From Brenneria goodwinii (lineage in GTDB: Bacteria > Pseudomonadota > Gammaproteobacteria > Enterobacterales > Enterobacteriaceae), in contig NZ_CP014137.1 in NCBI RefSeq assembly GCF_002291445.1, forward strand, positions 620,001 through 684,000: a DNA stretch of 64,000 bases, given 5' to 3'. This document shows positions 54,336 through 63,020 of this stretch, piece after piece. The position numbers and the translations under genes were made by a program. Below the pieces are notes generated by a model, which was not told the origin of the DNA, did not search any database, and saw only the letters and a list, made by a program, of their open reading frames with translations. How positions within the stretch are numbered: position 1 is the first letter of the stretch; every line of letters begins with the position of its first letter.

Positions 54336-55136
54336 ATGGATTGGTTTGTTGTTGGGCCAGAAATGTTGGCCATTCTGTTTTTTGTCGCGGTGTTGGCGGG
54401 ATTTATCGACTCTATCGCCGGCGGCGGCGGTTTATTATGCGTACCGGCTTTGCTTGCCGTCGGGCTATCGCCCGCACAGGCGCTGGCGACCAATAAATTG
54501 CAATCCATGGGCGGATCGTTTTCAGCCAGCCTCTATTTTATTCGCCGGCGGGCGGTTAATTTGGGGGAACAAAAGCTGGCGATCGCCTTGACGTTCGTCG
54601 GCTCAACGTTTGGCGCCTGGCTGATCCAGCAGATCCACGCCGATTTTCTACGCCAACTGTTGCCGATGCTGATCATCGGCATCGGCCTCTATTTCCTGCT
54701 GTCGCCGAAAATTGGCGATGAAGATCGGCAACACCGGCTGTCAGGACTGCCGTTTGCGTTGATCGCGGGCGGCTGCGTCGGGTTCTATGACGGCTTCTTT
54801 GGTCCGGGGGCCGGATCGTTTTATGCATTGGCCTTTGTCACGCTGAGCGGTTTTAATCTGTCAAAGGCGACGGCACATGCCAAAATCCTCAATTTCACCT
54901 CTAATTTCGGCGGGCTGCTGTTTTTTATGCTCGGCGGGAAAGTGGTGTGGGGCTTAGGCGCGGTGATGCTGGCGGGGCAGTTTATCGGCGCGCGGCTCGG
55001 CGCCAAAATGGTGTTGAGCAAAGGGCAGAAACTGATTCGTCCCATGCTGGTGATTGTTTCCGCTATCATGAGCTGCAAACTTATTTATGACAGTCATGGT
55101 CATGATATCGCACAGTGGCTGGGGCAATTTTTCTGA
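54336..55136 (+). CDS. yfcA: TSUP-family membrane transporter YfcA
   Basis: A 266-residue inner-membrane protein with about eight hydrophobic segments. The TSUP repeat motif is seen twice (GFIDSIAGGGGLLCVPALL near the start; GFYDGFFGPGAGSFYALAF in the middle). The family exports sulfite, sulfolactate or other organosulfur compounds, but YfcA's cargo is unknown. Its stop overlaps the epmC start (TGATG). Confidence 0.95.
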   Translation: MDWFVVGPEMLAILFFVAVLAGFIDSIAGGGGLLCVPALLAVGLSPAQALATNKLQSMGGSFSASLYFIRRRAVNLGEQKLAIALTFVGSTFGAWLIQQIHADFLRQLLPMLIIGIGLYFLLSPKIGDEDRQHRLSGLPFALIAGGCVGFYDGFFGPGAGSFYALAFVTLSGFNLSKATAHAKILNFTSNFGGLLFFMLGGKVVWGLGAVMLAGQFIGARLGAKMVLSKGQKLIRPMLVIVSAIMSCKLIYDSHGHDIAQWLGQFF

Positions 55137-55693
55137 TGACGACAAAGACCAACACGCACCACTATCAGCAATTAATTGATATTTTTAATGATTGCTTTAG
55201 CGAAGAGTACAACACCCGCTTAGTTAAGGGGGACGATGAGCCCATCTATCTGCCGGCGGACGAGCAGGCGCCGTATCATCGGATTATCTTTGCGCACGGT
55301 TTTTATGCCAGCGCGCTGCATGAAATTTCCCACTGGTGCGTCGCCGGCGAACAACGGCGTTTGCAGGTGGATTTCGGCTACTGGTATTGCCCCGATGGGC
55401 GTGATGCACTGACCCAGTCTCAGTTTGAATCCGTTGAGATTAAACCGCAGGCATTTGATTGGCTGTTTTGCGTGGCGGCGGATTTTCCGTTTAACGTCAG
55501 CTGCGACAATCTGAATGGCGACATTGAGCCGGATCGTATTGCTTTTCAACGCCGGGTTCATGCACAGGTGATGCTCTATCTGCAGCAGGGGATCCCGACA
55601 CGCTCCGCGCGCTTTATTAATGCGTTGCAATCGTTTTACAATACGCCGCCGCTGACGGCAGAGCGCTTTCCCTATCCAGCCGATCTCTGCTGA
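55136..55693 (+). CDS. epmC: elongation factor P hydroxylase EpmC
   Basis: A 185-residue enzyme that hydroxylates the modified lysine of EF-P, the last step after EpmA and EpmB. The metal-binding HExxH is in ASALHEISHWCVAG, and DFGYWYCPDGRDALTQSQFE is conserved. The ATG at 55136 overlaps the yfcA stop and gives the E. coli length; an earlier in-frame start is not needed. Confidence 0.96.
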   Translation: MTTKTNTHHYQQLIDIFNDCFSEEYNTRLVKGDDEPIYLPADEQAPYHRIIFAHGFYASALHEISHWCVAGEQRRLQVDFGYWYCPDGRDALTQSQFESVEIKPQAFDWLFCVAADFPFNVSCDNLNGDIEPDRIAFQRRVHAQVMLYLQQGIPTRSARFINALQSFYNTPPLTAERFPYPADLC

Positions 55694-55727
55694 ATCGTGC
55701 TGAAAACCGATTAACTGAGGATGATAA

Positions 55728-56015
55728 ATGATCGCAGAATTTGAGGCGCGTATTCTGGCGCTGATTGATGACATGGTGGAGCATGCCAGCGACGACGAAC
55801 TTTTTGCCGGCGGTTATCTGCAAGGTCATTTGACAGTGTCAGTGGCGGCAGCGGAGGAGAACGGCGAACATACTCCGGAAGCGCTTTATGCGCGGGTTAG
55901 CGGCAGTATTGATAACGCCATCAAAAACGGTGAGCTTTCCCCGCCGGATCAAGTCCTGGTGAATGAGATGTGGGAAAGGTTATTTCAGCAGGCGATGAGC
56001 CGGCAAACGCATTAA
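55728..56015 (+). CDS. yfcL: YfcL family protein
   Basis: A 95-residue acidic protein. MIAEFEARILALIDDMVEHA and SDDELFAGGYLQGHLT match E. coli YfcL. Its function is unknown. gagg precedes the ATG. It ends the sixA-to-yfcL block; in E. coli mnmC is the next gene, while here an azlDC-araC set intervenes. Confidence 0.94.
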   Translation: MIAEFEARILALIDDMVEHASDDELFAGGYLQGHLTVSVAAAEENGEHTPEALYARVSGSIDNAIKNGELSPPDQVLVNEMWERLFQQAMSRQTH

Positions 56016-56032
56016 CTCTGATTATCTTGTGC

Positions 56033-56051
56033 CGGCGGGCCGCCCGCCGGA
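56033..56051. terminator. GC-rich hairpin between yfcL and azlD
   Basis: The perfect palindrome ccggcggg-ccg-cccgccgg lies between convergent genes. It lacks a T tract, so termination is uncertain. Confidence 0.4.
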
Positions 56052-56071
56052 ACGAATAGCGCGCAGTTCTT

Positions 56072-56383
56072 TTAAAACAGCGTGCATAGCAGATAAAAGA
56101 ACAACAAACTGAGCAGAACGCAAATAACCATACTGCGGATAAAAAACGCGATAATGACGCTAAAAACCGCTCCCCAGAAATAAGGATTATCAGGAAACGG
56201 CCGCAACTCCCCCTGCGTTAGCAGAATAACGGGCCCACAGATCGCGCTAAGCAGACAAGGCGCCGAGTATTTCAGCGCTTCATGCACCAGATCCGGCAGT
56301 TTTACCGGCGTTCGGGGTTCAAGGAAGATATAGCGGTTGAAGAACACGATCCCGGCCAGCGCGCACAGTAATAACCAACTCAT
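56072..56383 (-). CDS. azlD: AzlD-type branched-chain amino acid exporter subunit
   Basis: A 103-residue inner-membrane protein with about four hydrophobic segments (WLLLCALAGIVFFNRYIF, APCLLSAICGPVILL, AVFSVIIAFFIRSMVICVLL). It pairs with AzlC to export branched-chain amino acids or analogues. The ATG at 56383 has ggggaga upstream and overlaps the azlC stop by four bases; the frame stays open further upstream inside azlC but that part is not azlD. Confidence 0.88.
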   Translation of the reverse strand: MSWLLLCALAGIVFFNRYIFLEPRTPVKLPDLVHEALKYSAPCLLSAICGPVILLTQGELRPFPDNPYFWGAVFSVIIAFFIRSMVICVLLSLLFFYLLCTLF

Positions 56384-57117
56384 ACTTTCTCCCCCGCGGT
56401 GCGTGAAACCATGACGGAAAACATCATTCCGCAGAGGCCGGAAATAATTATCGCCCCTTCCACGTGGTAGTAAGACAGCAGCATAGACGCAAGCAGAGAG
56501 AATACCACGCCGGAAAAGACGCTGAGGCGATTGATCATGGGTACGATTAGCGTAATAAAGGTGGCGATAATTGAAAAATCGAGATGATATTTCCCCAGAT
56601 CGGGAATGGCGTTCGCCATAAAAATGCCCAGCAGGCTGCATATATTCCAGCAAAGATAAAATACCAGTCCGGCGCCAATCAGATACCCCGGCGTCAGCAC
56701 GGCTTTATTCTTTTTCGCCATGCTTAGCGCAAAGAGTTCATCCGTAAGCAGAAAACCGATTGGAATACGGTAACGGACATGTAATAGGGAAACGAACTCC
56801 CTGAGCGTCAGTCCGTAAATAAAATGTTGGGCGGTCAGAAAAAAGATGGAAACAACGATGGTAAACAAACTGGCGCCGGACATCAGCAGGCCCAGCGTGA
56901 CGAGTTGCGCAGCGCCGGCAAAGATGATGGCGGACATTCCGACGGCCTGCCATAGGCTCAGCCCGGATTGTATCGCCATTGAACCCGCCAGAATCCCCCA
57001 CGGAATGACCGACAGGCACAGCGGCAACATCGCCACCGCCCCGGCGCCAAAGCCACGCCATGGAGATAGCGTTTTCTTTTCATCTGGCGTTAACCAGCCA
57101 GCCTCCGGTGTATTCAT
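56380..57117 (-). CDS. azlC: AzlC-type branched-chain amino acid exporter subunit
   Basis: A 245-residue inner-membrane protein of the AzlC/YgaZ family with about seven hydrophobic segments. PLCLSVIPWGILAGSMAIQ, SAIIFAGAAQLVTLGLL and FFLTAQHFIYGLTLRE are typical. With AzlD it forms a proton-driven exporter like YgaZH. The substrate is unknown. It is cotranscribed with azlD and has an AraC-type regulator gene directly upstream on the same strand. Confidence 0.92.
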   Translation of the reverse strand: MNTPEAGWLTPDEKKTLSPWRGFGAGAVAMLPLCLSVIPWGILAGSMAIQSGLSLWQAVGMSAIIFAGAAQLVTLGLLMSGASLFTIVVSIFFLTAQHFIYGLTLREFVSLLHVRYRIPIGFLLTDELFALSMAKKNKAVLTPGYLIGAGLVFYLCWNICSLLGIFMANAIPDLGKYHLDFSIIATFITLIVPMINRLSVFSGVVFSLLASMLLSYYHVEGAIIISGLCGMMFSVMVSRTAGEKV

Positions 57118-57209
57118 AGATAATCATATCCTCAGAAGAAACTATGAATACAGCCTACGGTGATAGCGTAATGATGTATTGAATAAAATTGCTCAGTAAA
57201 TAAATACCG

Positions 57210-58073
57210 CTAACCTGTTATCTGATAATTCGCAGGGAAATTCAGCGAGCGTATAAATTCGCCCGGTGTAATTCCCTGGGCTCTTTTAAAGTGGCGATTG
57301 AAATGACTTTGATCGGAAAAACCGCACAGCGAGGACACCGTTAATATGCCGTGTCCGGCCAGTAATAATGATTTGGCTTTTCGCAACCGGGCATGAACTA
57401 AATAAGCGTGCGGCGTCATGCCCACCGTTTTTTTGAACTGGCGTAAAAAATGCCACGGGCTGAGCATTGCGACATTCGCCAGTTCGATCAGCGACACATT
57501 CTGTTCGGGGCAGGCATCGATTAACGCTTTAGCGTTGGCGATATGGTTACCGGAATCCGGTAAGTCGCGTTCAGAAATACGGCTTTTCCCATATTGCATG
57601 ATCAACCAGGCCAGCGATGAGAAGAGCAATGTTTCTTTCAGCAGCGAGTTGCTTTCCTGCGTTAACAAGGTAAATGTCAGGCGCAGCTGTTCCGACAGAC
57701 CGGGATCGTGCACTACAGCATCAGGAAACCAGGGGATCGCCCCCTGAGATTGTTGAAGGTCGCGGGAAAGGGAACGCAGCAAATCAAGGGTGGGATAAAT
57801 CGCCCGATATGACCATCCGCCAGCGACGGCCGAATGTCCGGTATGAATTTCATCGGCGTTCACCAGGATAATGTCGCCCTTGGGCGCAACATGCTCGCCG
57901 CCGGTGCGGTAAAATCGCTGCGCGCCTTCTTCAATCACGCCGATACAGAAATTTTCATGAGCGTGGCGGGAGAAGCGCTGCCGTTTGTAGCGAGCTTGCA
58001 GCATTTCCAAACCGCCGAACTCTTTAAAATGGCGAAAATGGGCTTGTTCCCGTGTCTTTTCCTTTTCAGCCAT
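57210..58073 (-). CDS. AraC family transcriptional regulator
   Basis: A 287-residue regulator. The N-terminal cupin-like effector domain (FSRHAHENFCIGVIEEGAQ; ILVNADEIHTGHS) precedes two helix-turn-helix units (VSLIELANVAMLSPWHFLRQFKK and GILTVSSLCGFSDQSHFNRHFKR, read in parts). This matches the AraC group that is often next to azlCD/LysE-type exporters. It probably activates azlCD 93 bp downstream in response to an amino acid. Confidence 0.92.
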   Translation of the reverse strand: MAEKEKTREQAHFRHFKEFGGLEMLQARYKRQRFSRHAHENFCIGVIEEGAQRFYRTGGEHVAPKGDIILVNADEIHTGHSAVAGGWSYRAIYPTLDLLRSLSRDLQQSQGAIPWFPDAVVHDPGLSEQLRLTFTLLTQESNSLLKETLLFSSLAWLIMQYGKSRISERDLPDSGNHIANAKALIDACPEQNVSLIELANVAMLSPWHFLRQFKKTVGMTPHAYLVHARLRKAKSLLLAGHGILTVSSLCGFSDQSHFNRHFKRAQGITPGEFIRSLNFPANYQITG

Positions 58074-58143
58074 TGAGCGCCCCCATGATGTTGCCGCTTG
58101 GTATAAAATTGCCGTCGGTGTTTAACCTGTACCTGTTTTACTC

Positions 58144-60162
58144 TTAAACCGGCCTGCCTTTCAGCAGTTTTCTGATCCAAAAACGATTAGGATTGAGCGC
58201 AGCCAGCGTTTCGCGGTCCAGCGGCAGCGGTTCATCAAAAATTTGAGCGGCCAGAATCTCGGCGGCCAATGGCGCGGAGCACAGTCCCCGCGATCCCAGC
58301 GCGCCGATAATGAACAGGTTGGGGTAGACCGGCGCCAGCGGGAGATTTTCCGCATGGCGCAGCGATTGCGGCAGATCCTGATAGCACGCAAGCGTCTGTT
58401 GATAATCCGCTACCGCGCCCACTAAAGGCAGATGATCGCGCAGCGCGCAACGGACGCCCTGACGCGCCTGACGGCCGCTCACGTCAATCTGCCGCGCCCA
58501 TTCCGCCTGCGGCAGACAGTGCAACAACCGCTGACGATTTTCCTGTTGCTCTTCTTCCCGGTAGTCGGCGCCGCTATCGCCGCGTTGATAGCTGGCGCCG
58601 ATGCAGTGCGCCTGGTGCTGCGGGCTGACGGGCGTCAGATAACCGTCATAGCAAAGTACCTGTTTTAGCCGCTGTAACGCCGGCGTCGTCGGGATATGGC
58701 TTACCTGGCCGCGAACCGCATAGCATGGCAGATGTTGGGTCTGGGGCCACTCCGACAGTTGATAGCCATTGGCCAGAACCAGTACGGTATGTTCCATTTG
58801 CTGATGGTTATTCAGCCTCAGTCGCCAGCCCGTGGCGGCTTGCTCAATCTGGGAAACCGTCGTGTTCATGTGTATGCGCAGCCCCTGTCGCCGGGCCAGT
58901 TCCAGCGCCGACGCCGTTAACTCCGCCGGACACAGCCAGCCGCCATCGGGGTAGGTGATGCCCCCTGCGCCAAGCGTCAGGTTGTTCAAGGCTTCAAGCT
59001 GCTCCGCGGTGACGCCGAAAACCAGTTCCGGCGGCCATTCGCCTTGTAAAATATGTTCAATTTTACGCGCGCTTTTCTGGTCATAGGCCAGTTGGCTGAC
59101 GCCGCACCACTGATGTTCAAAACTGACGCCCTGCGCCGCCAGTTCGGCATAGTGGCGGCGCGCAAAAGTGAATGCGGCGGCGAAAAAACGCGACAGCGCA
59201 TCGTGCTTATTATTCAGCAGGGGATACAGCGCGCCTTGCCGGTTGCCCGACGCGCCCTGCGCCGGTTGACCATCGGCACAGTAGAGCGTCACCGTCGCGC
59301 CGCGGCGTTGTAGCGCCAGCGCGGTCAACACACTGGCGATGCCGCCGCCGATAATGGCGATATCGTGGGTTGCGGCGGCTGGCGGACGAGCATACCAGGG
59401 GGCGGCGGAGGGAACGGAAACGCATTCCGGCAGATCCCCGCTCAGCATTTCGCGTTTTTGGCCGAATCCTTTGATTTTGCTGATGTTAAACCCCGCCTGC
59501 TGGAGCCCGCGCCGGACGAATCCGGCGGCGGTAAAGGTGGCGAATGTCCCTTGCCGGCGGCCAAGACGCGCCATGGCGTGGAACAGATTCTCCGTCCACA
59601 TGTCCGGATTTTTGGACGGCGCAAAGCCATCGAGGAACCAGGCATCGACTTTATGATGCAGTGATTCGTCCAGGGTCGGCAGCAGCGTATTGACATCGCC
59701 GAACCACAGATCGAGGGTGACGCGCCCCTGCGCCAGTATCAGACGATGGCAGCCCGACAGCGGTAAAGGCCACTGCCGGCGCAATTCCTGCGCATATTTC
59801 GCCAGTTCAGGCCATTGGGCGTGAGCCGCGGCCAGATCGTGCCGGCGCAGCGGAAATTTCTCGAAGCTGATGAAATGCAGGCGACGTAACGGCGCCTGCG
59901 GCGACCGGGAATGGAAATCGTCAAAGGCCTGCCACAGCGTGAGAAAATTGAGGCCGGTGCCGAAACCGGTTTCCGCCACCACGCAAATCTCGCGCGGATG
60001 CGTCATAAAGCGTGCGGGGAACTGGTTGCCTTTTAAAAATACATAGCGGGTTTCCGCCAGCCCATCCTGATTCGAAAAATAGACGTCATCAAATTGTTGC
60101 GATACAGGTGTACCCTGTTCGTTCCAACTTAACGACGCGTGTTGGATGGAGCGGTTATTCAC
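58144..60162 (-). CDS. mnmC: bifunctional tRNA 5-methylaminomethyl-2-thiouridine biosynthesis protein MnmC
   Basis: A 672-residue two-domain enzyme for wobble uridine 34. The N-terminal methyltransferase domain (ETGFGTGLNFLTLWQAF; DAWFLDGFAPSKNPDMW) makes mnm5 from nm5, and the C-terminal FAD oxidase (IAIIGGGIASVLTALALQRR; ALYPLLNNKHDALSRF) removes the carboxymethyl group. The GTG at 60162 gives a start NNRSIQHASLSWNEQGTPV that aligns with homologues; a TTG at 60183 would add seven residues. It is divergent from fabB as in E. coli. Confidence 0.96.
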   Translation of the reverse strand: MNNRSIQHASLSWNEQGTPVSQQFDDVYFSNQDGLAETRYVFLKGNQFPARFMTHPREICVVAETGFGTGLNFLTLWQAFDDFHSRSPQAPLRRLHFISFEKFPLRRHDLAAAHAQWPELAKYAQELRRQWPLPLSGCHRLILAQGRVTLDLWFGDVNTLLPTLDESLHHKVDAWFLDGFAPSKNPDMWTENLFHAMARLGRRQGTFATFTAAGFVRRGLQQAGFNISKIKGFGQKREMLSGDLPECVSVPSAAPWYARPPAAATHDIAIIGGGIASVLTALALQRRGATVTLYCADGQPAQGASGNRQGALYPLLNNKHDALSRFFAAAFTFARRHYAELAAQGVSFEHQWCGVSQLAYDQKSARKIEHILQGEWPPELVFGVTAEQLEALNNLTLGAGGITYPDGGWLCPAELTASALELARRQGLRIHMNTTVSQIEQAATGWRLRLNNHQQMEHTVLVLANGYQLSEWPQTQHLPCYAVRGQVSHIPTTPALQRLKQVLCYDGYLTPVSPQHQAHCIGASYQRGDSGADYREEEQQENRQRLLHCLPQAEWARQIDVSGRQARQGVRCALRDHLPLVGAVADYQQTLACYQDLPQSLRHAENLPLAPVYPNLFIIGALGSRGLCSAPLAAEILAAQIFDEPLPLDRETLAALNPNRFWIRKLLKGRPV

Positions 60163-60239
60163 GGCAACTGACTCATTATTCAAGCGGTGTAGCGATTTTA
60201 ACGATCGGAATGTTGAGGCGCAAATTTAGTGAAAGTTCG

Positions 60240-60256
60240 GCTGATCGGACTTGTTC
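60240..60256 (+). promoter_or_regulatory. FadR operator of fabB
   Basis: The stretch gctgatcggacttgttc equals the FadR site of the E. coli fabB promoter and lies about 75 bases before the start codon. FadR activates fabB in E. coli. Confidence 0.8.
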
Positions 60257-60274
60257 AGCTTACAACTGTACGCT
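60257..60274 (+). promoter_or_regulatory. FabR operator of fabB
   Basis: The near-palindrome agcttacaactgtacgct is very close to the E. coli FabR operator at fabB and lies directly after the FadR site. FabR represses fabB in response to unsaturated acyl-CoA/ACP. The retained site implies the usual control of unsaturated fatty acid synthesis. Confidence 0.8.
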
Positions 60275-60321
60275 AAAGTGCGATGCGAAATCCCAAACTT
60301 TATAAGTGGAAGAGGTATTGA

Positions 60322-61536
60322 ATGAAACGTGCAGTGATTACTGGTCTGGGGATCGTATCAAGCATAGGTAATAACCAGCAGGAAGTTCTGGCGTCTTTGC
60401 GGGAAGGCCGCTCGGGTATTACTTTCTCTCAAGAGCTGAAAGATTCCGGCATGCGTAGTCACGTCTGGGGTAACGTTAAGCTGGACACCACAGGCCTCAT
60501 CGATCGCAAAGTGGTGCGCTTTATGAGTGATGCATCGATTTATGCCTATCTGTCTATGGAGCAGGCGATTAAAGATTCTGGTCTGAGCGACGATCAGGTT
60601 TCCAACGATCGCACTGGTCTGATCGTTGGTTCCGGCGGCGGTTCTCCGCGTAATCAGGTTGCGGGTACTGACGGCATGCGGGCGAAAGGTCTGCGTGGCG
60701 TGGGTCCCTATATGGTCACCAAAGCTATGGCTTCCGGCGTTTCCGCCTGCCTGGCGACGCCATTCAAAATCCGTGGCGTTAACTACTCTATCAGCTCCGC
60801 CTGTGCGACTTCAGCACACTGTATCGGCAACGCGGTAGAGATGATCCAACTGGGCAAGCAGGACGTGGTATTCGCCGGCGGCGGCGAAGAGCTGTGCTGG
60901 GAGATGGCCTGTGAGTTCGATGCCATGGGCGCGCTGTCTACCAAATATAACGAAACGCCGGAAAAAGCGTCCCGTACGTATGATGCCGATCGCGACGGTT
61001 TTGTCATCGCCGGCGGCGGCGGTATCGTGGTGGTTGAAGAGCTGGAGCATGCGCTGGCGCGCGGCGCGCACATCTACGGTGAAATCATCGGCTACGGCGC
61101 GACGTCCGATGGCGCGGATATGGTTGCCCCGTCAGGGGAAGGCGCGATGCGTTGCATGAAGATGGCGCTGCAGGACGTGGATGCGCCGATCGACTACATC
61201 AACACGCACGGCACCTCTACGCCGGTTGGCGATGTGAAAGAACTGGGGGCGATTCGTGAAGTGTTCGGTGAGAACATTCCGGCGATTTCCGCCACGAAAG
61301 CGATGACCGGTCACTCACTGGGCGCGGCCGGTGTTCAGGAGGTGATTTATACTCTGCTGATGCTGGAACATGGCTTTATCGCACCGAGCATTAACGTTGA
61401 AACGCTGGACGAACAGGCTGTCGGCATGAACATTATCACCAAGCCGACAGAGCGTAAACTGACGACGGTGATGTCGAACGGTTTCGGTTTCGGCGGCACC
61501 AACGCCACGCTGGTGATGAGCAAGTTTGAGAAGTAA
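60322..61536 (+). CDS. fabB: 3-oxoacyl-ACP synthase I
   Basis: A 404-residue beta-ketoacyl-ACP synthase needed for unsaturated fatty acid synthesis. It starts MKRAVITGLGIVSSIGNNQ. The active-site Cys is residue 161 in SSACATSAHCIGNA; the two His residues lie in NTHGTSTPVGD and TGHSLGAAG, and the C-terminal GFGFGGTNATLV is present. FadR and FabR operators lie upstream. It is divergent from mnmC. Confidence 0.98.
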   Translation: MKRAVITGLGIVSSIGNNQQEVLASLREGRSGITFSQELKDSGMRSHVWGNVKLDTTGLIDRKVVRFMSDASIYAYLSMEQAIKDSGLSDDQVSNDRTGLIVGSGGGSPRNQVAGTDGMRAKGLRGVGPYMVTKAMASGVSACLATPFKIRGVNYSISSACATSAHCIGNAVEMIQLGKQDVVFAGGGEELCWEMACEFDAMGALSTKYNETPEKASRTYDADRDGFVIAGGGGIVVVEELEHALARGAHIYGEIIGYGATSDGADMVAPSGEGAMRCMKMALQDVDAPIDYINTHGTSTPVGDVKELGAIREVFGENIPAISATKAMTGHSLGAAGVQEVIYTLLMLEHGFIAPSINVETLDEQAVGMNIITKPTERKLTTVMSNGFGFGGTNATLVMSKFEK

Positions 61537-61582
61537 CCTCGCATAACCCGTCATCGCTCGCCTTGCATGACGTTGTCTCTCG

Positions 61583-61614
61583 CGCCCCGTGAACATCATG
61601 TTGACGGGGCGTTT
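61583..61614 (+). terminator. terminator after fabB
   Basis: The stem cgccccgt / acggggcg with a 13-base loop and a short T run lies 47 bases after the fabB stop. Confidence 0.75.
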
Positions 61615-61820
61615 GACTTTCAGTCAGCGCGAATCTTGACAGGCTGTGGGCTTCCCTGTTTACTTATCGGGTTCCACAGTGACCCGTTCCGGCACTGCGT
61701 AAGCGTTCACGTGATCCAACGCATCCACTGTCTGCGGTTTTCCGCAGATGGAGAGGCGCTGACGCTTGTGAACGGCTCCCGCCCTCTCTATCTTCAGCTG
61801 TTATCGATTTGGAGTAAGAG

Positions 61821-63020
61821 ATGTCCCTCAGTTTTTTTCGTGTGAATAATGACCGTCCGGCCCGCGACTTGCTGGTATTGACCAGTGCCGTTTTCCTTTC
61901 CTATTTGACCGTCGGTATGGCATTGCCGGTGATCCCGATGTATGTGCATAACGAGTTGGGGCTGAATAATACGATGGTCGGTATCGCCGTCGGCGTGCAG
62001 TTTTTAGCCACCGTTCTGACGCGGGGATACGCCGGGCGTTTAGCCGATCAGCACGGGGCGAAACGTTCGACGCAGCAGGGAATGTGCGCTTTTGCCCTGG
62101 CTGGCGTTACCTATCTGCTGGCGGCGTTTGTGCCGCTGCCGGTGATAGGAAAATTTGCTCTGCTGGTTATCGGACGTTTGATTCTTGGTTTCGGCGAAAG
62201 CCAAATGCTGACGGGGAATCTGATTTGGGGAATCGGGCTGGTCGGGCAACAGCGCTCGGGTAAGGTTATGTCGTGGAACGGCATGGCGATTTATGGCGCG
62301 TTGGCCGCGGGCGCGCCCCTGGGTCTGTGGTTGCATCAATCATGGGGATTTATGGCCTTGGGGGTTGTTTCATTGCTGCTGCCGCTGGTTTCCTTACTGC
62401 TTAACTGTCGCATCCGTGCGGTTAAGCCTTATGGCGGAGTTCGTCCTTCCCTATGGAAAGTGGTGGGGTTGATATGGCAACCCGGCGTGGCGCTGGCTTT
62501 ACAAGGGGTCGGATTCGCCGTTATCGGCACGTTCGTTTCTCTCTATTTTGCCGTACAGCAGTGGGGGAATGCCGGGTTTGCGCTAACGGCCTTTGGCGTC
62601 GCTTTTGTGCTGATGCGTCTGCTGTTTGGCCATTTGCCGGACAAGATCGGCGGCGGAAAAGTCGCCATTTTCTCCCTGATGATTGAAGCCGCCGGGCTGG
62701 TGCTGCTCTGGCTGGCGCCATCTGCGGTATTGGCCCTGGCAGGCGCGGCATTCACCGGTTTTGGCTGTTCGCTGATATTTCCCGCATTGGGGGTGGAAGT
62801 GGTGAAACGCGTGCCTGAGTCGGTACGCGGTACGGCGCTGGGCGGGTATTCCGCCTTTCAGGATATTTCGTACGCCTTTACCGGCCCGTTAACCGGTGTT
62901 TTAGCCACCTCGCAGGGATACGCTTCCGTGTTTATTGCCGGTGCGGTTTGCGCCGTGCTGGGCATCGCCGTCACGCTGAATTTTTCCATTAACCAGCGCT
63001 TAGAAGAGAACCCACAGTAA
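61821..63020 (+). CDS. yfcJ: major facilitator superfamily transporter YfcJ
   Basis: A 399-residue inner-membrane transporter of the arabinose-efflux type MFS group with twelve hydrophobic segments. GYAGRLADQHGAKRSTQQG (loop 2-3) and GRLILGFGESQMLTGNL are typical. It matches E. coli YfcJ, next to fabB in the same order, with unknown cargo. The ATG at 61821 follows ggagtaagag. Its last 21 bases overlap the end of convergent flk. Confidence 0.94.
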   Translation: MSLSFFRVNNDRPARDLLVLTSAVFLSYLTVGMALPVIPMYVHNELGLNNTMVGIAVGVQFLATVLTRGYAGRLADQHGAKRSTQQGMCAFALAGVTYLLAAFVPLPVIGKFALLVIGRLILGFGESQMLTGNLIWGIGLVGQQRSGKVMSWNGMAIYGALAAGAPLGLWLHQSWGFMALGVVSLLLPLVSLLLNCRIRAVKPYGGVRPSLWKVVGLIWQPGVALALQGVGFAVIGTFVSLYFAVQQWGNAGFALTAFGVAFVLMRLLFGHLPDKIGGGKVAIFSLMIEAAGLVLLWLAPSAVLALAGAAFTGFGCSLIFPALGVEVVKRVPESVRGTALGGYSAFQDISYAFTGPLTGVLATSQGYASVFIAGAVCAVLGIAVTLNFSINQRLEENPQ

